Assembly (NCBI GenBank): GCA_964528155.1
Contig: CAZGRL010000212.1
Coordinates: forward strand, 1-5,315
DNA length: 5,315 nucleotides
Origin: G001797105 sp964528155
Lineage (GTDB): Bacteria; Chloroflexota; Anaerolineae; Anaerolineales; E44-bin32
Direction of reading: 5' to 3'
Both the position numbers and the translations under genes were made by a program. Below, piece after piece: positions 1 through 5,315 of the stretch. Positions within the stretch are counted from its first letter, which is position 1, and every line of letters begins with the position of its first letter. The notes under the pieces were generated by a model that was given only the letters and a program-made list of their open reading frames with translations, was not told where the DNA came from and searched no databases.

Positions 1-1667
1 AGGAAGGCCTTCTGCGGATGCTGGAGAACAACATGGAGAACGCGGAGTCCCCAGAGAGGCTGGTTGTCTACGGCGGTATCGGGAAATGTGCTCGCAACTG
101 GGAAAGCTACCACGCCATCGTCGAATCGTTGAAGAATCTGGAGAACGACGAGACGCTGGTCATTCAGTCTGGCATGCCGGTGGCGATCTTCAAGACTCAC
201 CGATTGGCACCACGTGTGCTGATGGCGAACACGAACATCATGAAAGCGACCTGGGAGACCTTTTACGATCTCCAGGACAAGAACCTGACGATGTTCGCCC
301 AATACACCGCCGGGCCATGGGAGTACATCGGGACACAAGGTGTGATCCAGGGTACCTTTGAGACCCTCGGTGCCGTGGGCGATCAACACTTTGGTGGTTC
401 GCTCGTTGGACGAATCTACTTCACTGCGGGCCTCGGCGGTATGGGCAGGAACCAGCCCCGAGCCATGACCATGCATGGCGGGATCTGCGTCGTGGTAGAC
501 GCGGATGAGGCCATGATCGAACGTGCGCTCGATCGAGGGTTCTTGGACATCAAAGCCGATTCCCTCGAGGAGGCCATCGACAGAGTAGAGAAGGCCAAGG
601 CGGATAGGGAGGCCCTCGGAGTCGGTATCCATGGGAATGCGGCGGAGATGTTCCCGAAGGCCCTTGAGATAGGCTGGAAGCCCGACGTGATATCCGAGAT
701 GTGCCCGTGCCACGACCCCTTCTCCTACATCGCCGCAGGCCACACACCGCAGGAGGCCGCTGAACTCCGCGGGACGAACCGCGCACTCTACCTGGTAGAA
801 GCACGGGAGTCGATGAAACGCCAGTTACGGGCGATGATCGACTTCTATGACCTGGGGGTGCAGGTGTTCGAGTACGGCACGAGCATCCGCAAGGAGTGCC
901 GCGATGCTGGCATGCCAGAGGAAGACGCCATGAAGATCCCGGGGTTCGTGGCAGCCTACATCCGGCCCCTGTTCTTTTTGGGGCGGGGGCCCTTCCGCTG
1001 GACCTGCCTCTCCGGCGAGGCGAGCGACCTGGCCAAACTCGACGACCTTGTGATCGAGATGTTCCCCCATGACAAGACGACGGTGCAGTGGATCAACCTG
1101 GCCCGCGAGCATCTTCCCATCGAGGCCTTGCCGGCTCGCGTTTGCTACCTGGGCTTCGGGGAACGCAAGGCCTTCGCTCTGAGGGTGAACAAGATGATCC
1201 ACGACGGCCAGGTGGCCGGGCCTGTCGGTTTCTCGCGGGACAATCTCGACTCGGGCTCGATTGTCAACCCGACCTTCGAGTCGGAGAACATGAAAGACGG
1301 GGGCGACCTGATCTCAGACTGGCCATACCTCAATGCCCTGCTCAACACCGCCGCCATGGCCGACCTCGTCGCCATCCAGGCCAACTACTCGATGGGCGAA
1401 GCTGTCCACACTGGCGTGACGATGATCGCCGACGGGAGTGAGGAGGCCGACTTGCGACTGGAAGCCTGCATGACCACAGACTCCGGCATCGGGGTCGTGC
1501 GCCATGCGCAGGCGGGCTACGAGCTGGCTCGCCAAGTAGCGGAGGGCAAGGGCCCGCTCACCGAGGAGAAGGTGAAGGTTCCGCTGTGGTGGAGCCCAGA
1601 GGCGACCTTTGGGCCTGAGGAGGGTGTCGTCGATCGTCTTGGCCCACACACGCGAGAGGACGACTGA
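1..1667 (+). CDS. hutU: Urocanate hydratase (urocanase), 5' end cut by window edge
   Basis: Cytoplasmic NAD+-dependent enzyme of histidine degradation that adds water to urocanate to give 4-imidazolone-5-propionate. The frame is open to the left edge (first full codon at 3). The residues before the first ATG (18), EGLLR then MLENN, align with the family segment EAALRMLMNN, so that Met is internal and the true start lies outside. Numbering from it (549 residues): VVYGGIGKCARNW at 16-28, the NAD-binding stretch TAGLGGMGRNQP at 136-147, GPFRWTCLSG at 324-333, the urocanase signature LPARVCYLGFGER at 371-383 with active-site Cys376, LDSGS at 410-414, and SDWPYLNALLNTA at 433-445. Odd points: RN replaces the usual GA in the NAD motif, MCPCHDP stands at 228-234, the usual glycine-rich loop near 454-465 is replaced by QANYSMGEAVHT, and the C-terminus runs longer than in typical HutU. 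First gene of a hutU-hutI-hutH run. The family is certain; the exact substrate is slightly less so. Confidence 0.95.
   Translation, partial: EGLLRMLENNMENAESPERLVVYGGIGKCARNWESYHAIVESLKNLENDETLVIQSGMPVAIFKTHRLAPRVLMANTNIMKATWETFYDLQDKNLTMFAQYTAGPWEYIGTQGVIQGTFETLGAVGDQHFGGSLVGRIYFTAGLGGMGRNQPRAMTMHGGICVVVDADEAMIERALDRGFLDIKADSLEEAIDRVEKAKADREALGVGIHGNAAEMFPKALEIGWKPDVISEMCPCHDPFSYIAAGHTPQEAAELRGTNRALYLVEARESMKRQLRAMIDFYDLGVQVFEYGTSIRKECRDAGMPEEDAMKIPGFVAAYIRPLFFLGRGPFRWTCLSGEASDLAKLDDLVIEMFPHDKTTVQWINLAREHLPIEALPARVCYLGFGERKAFALRVNKMIHDGQVAGPVGFSRDNLDSGSIVNPTFESENMKDGGDLISDWPYLNALLNTAAMADLVAIQANYSMGEAVHTGVTMIADGSEEADLRLEACMTTDSGIGVVRHAQAGYELARQVAEGKGPLTEEKVKVPLWWSPEATFGPEEGVVDRLGPHTREDD
1654..1660 (+). 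promoter_or_regulatory. Ribosome binding site of hutI, inside the hutU 3' end
   Basis: GAGAGGA lies 8 bases before the ATG at 1669 and inside the last codons of hutU. It decides the hutI start: the longer in-frame start at 1609 would add 20 non-homologous residues overlapping hutU. The position suggests translational coupling between hutU and hutI. Confidence 0.7.
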
Positions 1668-1668
1668 G

Positions 1669-2919
1669 ATGAGCACCGCGACCGTGGCCAAGCCCCGGGC
1701 TGACCTAGTCATCGCCAGTGCGGCTGAAGTGTTGACCTGCGTACCCACCTCTGGCGATCTCGTCGGCCGAAGACCAGGCGTATCGGTAGCGATCGCCGGT
1801 GAACGGATCATCGCCGTTGGCCCGCTCGCGGAGATGGCCGAACAGGTGGACACGTCCTCAGCCGAGGTTCTGGATGCATCCGGCAAGATCGTAGCCCCTG
1901 GCTTTGTGGACTGCCACACGCATCTAGTCTTCGGAGGTTCGCGGGTTGAGGAGTATGCCGCTCGCATGACACTGAAAACGGCCGAGGTCCAGGCGCTCGG
2001 CATCCCGACCGGCATTCAGGCCACCGTGGCCATGACCCGTGCGGAGAATGTCGACGAACTAGCGGCAAGTGCCGCCGATCGGGTACAGCGCATGTTTCGA
2101 CATGGGACTACAACCGTCGAGAGTAAGAGCGGCTATGGGCTGAGCTTGGTTGAAGAGATCAAGCTGCTTGAAGTCAACCGTCGCCTGCAATCCAGCCAGC
2201 CGATGGATGTGGTCAGCACGTTCCTAGGCGCCCATGACTTCCCGAGGGAGCTGCCGCGTGAGAGGTATATCGAACTGGTGATCAGCGAGATGATCCCCAA
2301 GGTGGCTGAGGAGGGTCTGGCTGAGTTCTGCGACGTCTACTGTGATGAGGGTTACTACACAGCGCAGGAATCGCGGCGCATCTTGGAGGAAGGTCTGCGA
2401 GTTGGGCTCAAGCCCAAGATCCACGTCGATGCCTATGCCGACATCGGTGGAGCGGCGATGGCTGCGGAGTTGGGCGTTGTGTCGGCCGACCACCTGAACT
2501 ACACAGAGCGCGCATCAATGCGCGAATTGGCAGAGGCGGGTGTGATAGGCGTGGTCATGCCGGTGCTGGACTTCGCCGTCGGCCACACTCGTCCTTTTGA
2601 TGCCCGCGCGATGCTGGCGGAAGGGGTGACGCTGGCGCTGGGCACGGATATGTGCCCTGCGTGTTGGACCGAGTCGATGCAGCTCGTGATGCAACTGGCG
2701 TGCCGCCTATACAGCTTCTCACCGGCTGAGGCACTCTACGCAGCTACGGTGGGCGGCGCACGCGCGGTGGACTTGCAGGCTGACCGCGGTTCCTTGGAGC
2801 CCGGGAGATTGGCCGATGTGCAGATCTGGGACTTGACGACCTTCGAGGATGTTGTCTACCGGCTTGGCAATAATGCGGTGGAGACGGTGATCAAGCGGGG
2901 ACAGGTACACCGATTCTGA
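1669..2919 (+). CDS. hutI: Imidazolonepropionase (amidohydrolase superfamily)
   Basis: Cytoplasmic metal-dependent hydrolase opening the ring of 4-imidazolone-5-propionate to N-formimino-L-glutamate, third step of histidine degradation. The start at 1669 is chosen from its ribosome binding site and gives 416 residues, the usual family length. Visible parts: N-terminal beta-rich segment (1-78), metal-ligand HxH in FVDCHTHLVFGGSR (His83, His85), substrate-side Arg92, KSGYGL (Tyr156), STFLGAHDFP (His189), third metal ligand His252 in KIHVDAYAD, SADHL (His275), metal ligand Asp327 in LGTDMCP, and the closing sheet EPGRLADVQIWDL (377-389). The family assignment is firm. Two departures: Ala255 stands where HutI normally has Glu or Gln (HADE/HAEQ), and the loop after Asp327 reads MCPACWTE, not the common xNPGxxP. 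It starts one base after the hutU stop and ends 12 bases before hutH. A related amidohydrolase acting on a modified imidazolone is possible. Confidence 0.93.
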   Translation: MSTATVAKPRADLVIASAAEVLTCVPTSGDLVGRRPGVSVAIAGERIIAVGPLAEMAEQVDTSSAEVLDASGKIVAPGFVDCHTHLVFGGSRVEEYAARMTLKTAEVQALGIPTGIQATVAMTRAENVDELAASAADRVQRMFRHGTTTVESKSGYGLSLVEEIKLLEVNRRLQSSQPMDVVSTFLGAHDFPRELPRERYIELVISEMIPKVAEEGLAEFCDVYCDEGYYTAQESRRILEEGLRVGLKPKIHVDAYADIGGAAMAAELGVVSADHLNYTERASMRELAEAGVIGVVMPVLDFAVGHTRPFDARAMLAEGVTLALGTDMCPACWTESMQLVMQLACRLYSFSPAEALYAATVGGARAVDLQADRGSLEPGRLADVQIWDLTTFEDVVYRLGNNAVETVIKRGQVHRF

Positions 2920-2923
2920 GAGG
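2918..2923 (+). promoter_or_regulatory. Ribosome binding site of hutH
   Basis: GAGAGG overlaps the hutI stop codon and lies 8 bases before the ATG at 2932. It supports that start and close translational linkage of hutI and hutH. Confidence 0.65.
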
Positions 2924-2931
2924 CTTGTACG

Positions 2932-4536
2932 ATGATAGAATTGACAGGTGAAACGCTGACCATCGAGGACCTGGTGGCCATCGCTCGGCACGGGGCGGGC
3001 GTCGCTCCGCTTGGCGAGGAGGTCCAGGCCCGAATGCACCGCACCTACACTTGGGTCGAGGAGTCAATACGGCAGGGTAGCGAAGCCATCTATGGCGTCA
3101 ACACTGGCTTTGGTTCGCTGGCCACGCAGCGAATTGCGCCAGAGGAGGCGCGAAAGCTGTCGCGCAATGTGATCCTAGCCTGCGTCTCGGGTGTTGGTCC
3201 GCCGCTCCCAGCAGAGATTGTGCGGGGGATGATGGTCATCCGCGCCAACGTGCATTCCAAGGGCCATTCAGGCACCCGGCCGGTTGTGGCCCAAACACTT
3301 GTGGACATGCTCAACGCGGGCGTGACGCCGTTTGTGCCACGTAAGGGCTCACTAGGTGCCAGTGGGGATTTGGCGCCGTCGGCGCACGTGGCGGTGGTTT
3401 TGACACGCGACGTCGAGGACGGCGACGGCGGCTATAGTGGGCGAGCGTGGTTGGGCGACGTACTGATGAGCGGGGCCGAGGCCATGGCCCGTGCTGGGAT
3501 CGAGCGTCTTGTCCCCGAAGCCAAGGAGGGCCTGTCCCTCACGAACACCACGGATTTCATGGTAGCGGCGGGAGCACTCGCTACGCATGATGCGGAGAGA
3601 CTGGTGCACCATGCGGAGATCGCGGCGGCGCTGAGTCTGGAGGCGTTGCTGGGCCTGTCGACAGCCCTTGATCCCGCCCTGCACGCGGCCGCTGGCCAGC
3701 CTGGCCAGGCCAAGACGGCTGCCGAGATGCGGGCGCTGATCGAGGGCAGTCAACTGGTCGATTCCACGCCTGAGCGAGTTCAGGATGCATACAGTCTCCG
3801 CTGTATTCCTCAAGTTCTGGGCCCCATCCGGGACATAATTGCGTTCCTGCGTGAGCGGTTTGCTGCTGCCCTGAATGCTGCCACCGACAACCCGCTCATC
3901 TTTCCCGGCGACGCCCAAAGCAGATCCTACAAGGCCATCTCGGGCGGTAACTTCCACGGACAAGGCCCAGCCATGTGGCTGGACATGCTAGGTATCTCCC
4001 TGGCGGAGGTCGGCAACATCGCCGAACGTCGCGTGTTTCGACTGCTGACTCCCGAATTGAGCTCAGGCTTGCCCTCTATGCTCGTGCCGACCAGCGGCTT
4101 GGACAGCGGGCTGATGATGCCCCAATACACCGCCGCGGCTTTGGTCTCTGACAACAAGACTCTGGCACACCCGGACAGTGTCGACTCAATCCCCTCCTGC
4201 GCCAATCAGGAGGACTACGTCTCTATGGGAGCCAACGCCGCCCGTCACGCACTGGAGATCCTGGACAACGTTCGCCACATCGTCGCCATCGAGTTGCTGA
4301 CTGCGCTCCAGGCGGTCGACTTGCGTCCCAATGGACCCGCGCGCCTGGGGCGTGGCACCGCAGCCGCCTACGCCAAGGGCCGAGAGCTGGTGGCTTTCCT
4401 GGAGCATGACCGGGAGCTGACGCCTGACATCGAAGCCCTGGCAGAACTGATCCGGGGCCACGAGCTGTTGGAAGCCGTCGGGCGCTCAGCGGGGGCTGAT
4501 TTCAGTTGCAGCCTTGACTTGGGCGGACCAGAGTAG
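2932..4536 (+). CDS. hutH: Histidine ammonia-lyase (MIO-type aromatic amino acid lyase)
   Basis: Cytoplasmic, normally homotetrameric enzyme that removes ammonia from L-histidine to give urocanate, first step of the pathway. It has 534 residues, slightly longer than the usual ~510, partly from a DVEDGDGGYSG insertion near 160-170. Motifs in order: YGVNTGFG with Tyr54; KGSLGASGDLAPSAH with Ala143-Ser144-Gly145, which cyclise to the MIO electrophile; LTNTTD with Asn205; VQDAYSLRCIPQ with Gln284, Tyr287 and Arg290; SGGNFHG with Phe341; SDNKTLAHPDSVDSIP at 406-421; ANQEDYVSMG with Glu427. These match P. putida HutH Tyr53, Ser143, Asn195, Gln277, Tyr280, Arg283, Phe329 and Glu414. The clear exception is Cys84, where HutH normally has His83 (SHAAGVG becomes ACVSGVG), and LLNGTQ has become LTNTTD. 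Last gene of the hut run, with a start supported by its ribosome binding site. Context favours a histidine or histidine-like substrate over phenylalanine, tyrosine or an aminomutase role. Confidence 0.93.
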   Translation: MIELTGETLTIEDLVAIARHGAGVAPLGEEVQARMHRTYTWVEESIRQGSEAIYGVNTGFGSLATQRIAPEEARKLSRNVILACVSGVGPPLPAEIVRGMMVIRANVHSKGHSGTRPVVAQTLVDMLNAGVTPFVPRKGSLGASGDLAPSAHVAVVLTRDVEDGDGGYSGRAWLGDVLMSGAEAMARAGIERLVPEAKEGLSLTNTTDFMVAAGALATHDAERLVHHAEIAAALSLEALLGLSTALDPALHAAAGQPGQAKTAAEMRALIEGSQLVDSTPERVQDAYSLRCIPQVLGPIRDIIAFLRERFAAALNAATDNPLIFPGDAQSRSYKAISGGNFHGQGPAMWLDMLGISLAEVGNIAERRVFRLLTPELSSGLPSMLVPTSGLDSGLMMPQYTAAALVSDNKTLAHPDSVDSIPSCANQEDYVSMGANAARHALEILDNVRHIVAIELLTALQAVDLRPNGPARLGRGTAAAYAKGRELVAFLEHDRELTPDIEALAELIRGHELLEAVGRSAGADFSCSLDLGGPE

Positions 4537-4605
4537 CCGGAGTGCTGGCTGCAGGCGCGATGAAAGAGCTGCAGATGAGTACTAGGGGTTTGAATCGTGT
4601 GCTCA

Positions 4606-4622
4606 TGACAGGTATGCTGTCA
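4606..4622. terminator. Possible weak hairpin at the convergent gene ends
   Basis: TGACAG (4606-4611) and CTGTCA (4617-4622) form a perfect 6-base stem around a 5-base loop, GTATG. It covers the stop codon of the minus-strand ferredoxin and lies 70 bases after the hutH stop, so either transcript could use it. No T-run follows on either strand, so a classical intrinsic terminator is not supported. A second possible stem, CTGCAG at 4549-4554 with CTGCAG at 4569-4574, is equally weak. Nothing else is seen in the 83-base gap 4537-4619. Confidence 0.25.
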
Positions 4623-5111
4623 CGCCGTGCGGATTCGTCCCGTCGCTATGACACCCTTGACCTTCTCCGCGGCGTCTCTTCGCTTGGCGAGCGTCTGCTC
4701 GCTGACATCGACGTATCGCAGAGCCTCGTAGGAGCAAAACCTGACGCAGAGAGGATCCCCGTCACACAAGTCGCATTTGGCTATCTTGCCGCTGACACTG
4801 TCGAAGGTGATGGCACCGAAGGGACAGACCGCCACGCACATTCTGCATCCGATGCACTTGTCGTGGTCAACCGTCACCCTTCCCAAAGGCTCCTCTCGGG
4901 TGATGGCAGTTACGGGGCAAATCGCCTGGCAGGGGGCTGACTCGCAGTGCGAGCAGGCTATCGGAATGCCTTCTCCTTCCATGCCCCACTTGATTACCGA
5001 TATCCGGCTCTGGAAACGGTTCACGGCCCCCAAGTGTTTCGCGGAACAAGCCATTTCGCAGGTCCGACAGCCTACGCACTTCTCGTACTCAATCATCAAG
5101 ACCTTGGTCAT
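4620..5111 (-). CDS. Four-cluster [4Fe-4S] ferredoxin-like electron-transfer subunit (HycB/CooF/AorA type)
   Basis: Soluble iron-sulfur protein of 163 residues with no signal peptide or membrane segment, probably carrying electrons to or from the oxidoreductase encoded just upstream. It has exactly 16 cysteines in four groups: Cys12, 15, 18, 22; Cys53, 56, 61, 65; Cys86, 89, 92, 96; Cys113, 116, 122, 126. The second and fourth groups have the wider spacing typical of the DmsB/HycB family. Four [4Fe-4S] clusters are expected, with ligands exchanged between groups 1/4 and 2/3 as in that family. The ATG overlaps the upstream stop (ATGA) and is preceded by AAAGGAG at a 7-base distance. The partner looks like an aldehyde ferredoxin oxidoreductase; the polyferredoxin AorA of Aromatoleum AOR is a known parallel. 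The basic C-terminus (from about 142) is cysteine-free. Iron-sulfur function is certain; the partner is inferred from context. Confidence 0.93.
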   Translation of the reverse strand: MTKVLMIEYEKCVGCRTCEMACSAKHLGAVNRFQSRISVIKWGMEGEGIPIACSHCESAPCQAICPVTAITREEPLGRVTVDHDKCIGCRMCVAVCPFGAITFDSVSGKIAKCDLCDGDPLCVRFCSYEALRYVDVSEQTLAKRRDAAEKVKGVIATGRIRTA

Positions 5112-5315
5112 GACTTGGCTCCTTTCCTCCGCGATCCTTTCTCTGGTCGTTTCTTGGCAAGCTCCTCGTGCAAGGCCTTGCCCTCGGAGGAGAGGCCGAA
5201 TCTATCGAAGGTCTCCGGTGTCGGAATACCCTCTGAGTCCCATTCCCGCAACGCATAGTATTCGTCCAACATCCCTTCGAATTTGGCCCTGTCCAGTCGT
5301 TCCCATTTGTACCTC
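5108..5315 (-). CDS. Aldehyde ferredoxin oxidoreductase family protein, C-terminal fragment (5' part outside window)
   Basis: Reading the minus strand from 5314 gives 68 residues open to the window edge and ending at TGA 5110-5108. The stretch KFEGMLDEYYALREWDSEGI followed by PTPETFDRFGL matches the characteristic end of tungsten/molybdopterin aldehyde ferredoxin oxidoreductases (consensus roughly LLDEYYELRGWDxxGxPTxExLxxLGL). Members oxidise aldehydes to carboxylic acids, or run the reverse, with ferredoxin-type partners; the cofactor-binding domains would lie outside the window. After the match comes a short, very basic tail (KKRPEKGSRRKGAKS). The stop overlaps the start of the four-cluster ferredoxin by four bases, so the two genes form an operon and probably a complex. 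The family call rests on a short C-terminal match and the neighbour. Which subfamily (AOR, FOR, GOR or BamB-like) cannot be told. Confidence 0.82.
   Translation of the reverse strand, partial: RYKWERLDRAKFEGMLDEYYALREWDSEGIPTPETFDRFGLSSEGKALHEELAKKRPEKGSRRKGAKS
5119..5125 (-). promoter_or_regulatory. Ribosome binding site of the ferredoxin gene
   Basis: On the minus strand AAAGGAG lies 7 bases before the ATG at 5111, inside the last codons of the upstream gene. It is a strong Shine-Dalgarno match that fixes the start and fits coupled translation with the ATGA overlap. Confidence 0.75.

Noticed and set aside
1609..1668. Longer hutI start adding 20 residues
   Set aside because: It overlaps hutU in another frame, adds no family-like sequence, and a good ribosome binding site sits 8 bases before the ATG at 1669.
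1314..2015. Minus-strand open frame of 233 codons across hutU/hutI
   Set aside because: It is antisense to two clear family members; long open antisense frames are common in GC-rich coding DNA.
3352..3963. Minus-strand open frame of 203 codons inside hutH
   Set aside because: It is a shadow of the conserved MIO-lyase coding sequence with no recognisable domain.
2932..4536. Ergothionase or other MIO-independent betaine lyase in place of HutH
   Set aside because: The Ala-Ser-Gly triad that forms MIO is intact in a normal GSLGASGDLAP block, which favours a substrate with a free alpha-amine.
4548..4574. Direct repeat GCTGCAG spaced 20 bases apart as an operator
   Set aside because: Two 7-base copies after a stop codon are easily expected by chance, and nothing downstream on that strand would be regulated.
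4542..4940. Plus-strand open frame of 132 codons after hutH
   Set aside because: It lies mostly antisense to the ferredoxin gene, whose 16 ordered cysteines prove the coding strand, and its translation resembles no family.
4947..5258. Plus-strand open frame of 103 codons
   Set aside because: It is antisense to the ferredoxin start and the AOR C-terminus, both supported by homology; no motif is seen in it.

Overview
The window is a GC-rich, gene-dense bacterial (or possibly archaeal) segment holding two transcription units that converge near position 4,600. Nothing in it fixes the taxon. The tungsten-type aldehyde oxidoreductase remnant and the four-cluster ferredoxin point to an anaerobe or facultative anaerobe. 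No tRNA, rRNA, CRISPR array, insertion sequence or phage gene is visible.

Region 1-4536, plus strand: a compact histidine-utilisation cluster in the order hutU (urocanate hydratase, 5' end cut by the window edge), hutI (imidazolonepropionase) and hutH (histidine ammonia-lyase). Gaps are 1 and 12 bases, and each internal start has its own purine-rich ribosome binding site, so co-transcription is very likely. Together the three enzymes would convert histidine to urocanate (HutH), then imidazolonepropionate (HutU), then N-formimino-glutamate (HutI). The enzyme for the last step (HutG, HutF/HutG or FtcD) and any regulator or transporter are not in the window.

All three proteins keep their core catalytic machinery: the MIO-forming Ala-Ser-Gly in HutH, the active-site Cys in HutU, and the His/His/His/Asp metal site in HutI. 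All three also depart from the textbook enzymes at ring- or cofactor-contacting positions. HutH has Cys where the substrate-binding His normally sits. HutU lacks the usual glycine-rich loop near its C-terminus. HutI has Ala in place of the Glu/Gln three residues after its third metal-ligand His, and a Cys-Pro-Ala-Cys-Trp loop in place of the usual Asn-Pro-Gly loop. This co-divergence is the main point of interest. It could mark a deep clade of ordinary histidine degraders, or a paralogous pathway for a modified histidine.

Region 4537-4619 is the short convergent intergenic gap, with only weak hairpins. Region 4620-5315, minus strand: a 163-residue ferredoxin-like protein with exactly 16 cysteines in four cluster motifs. 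Its start codon overlaps by four bases the stop of the gene upstream, whose visible 68 residues match the C-terminus of the aldehyde ferredoxin oxidoreductase family. This pair looks like a catalytic subunit plus electron-transfer subunit. It faces the hut genes, so position alone does not link the two units functionally.
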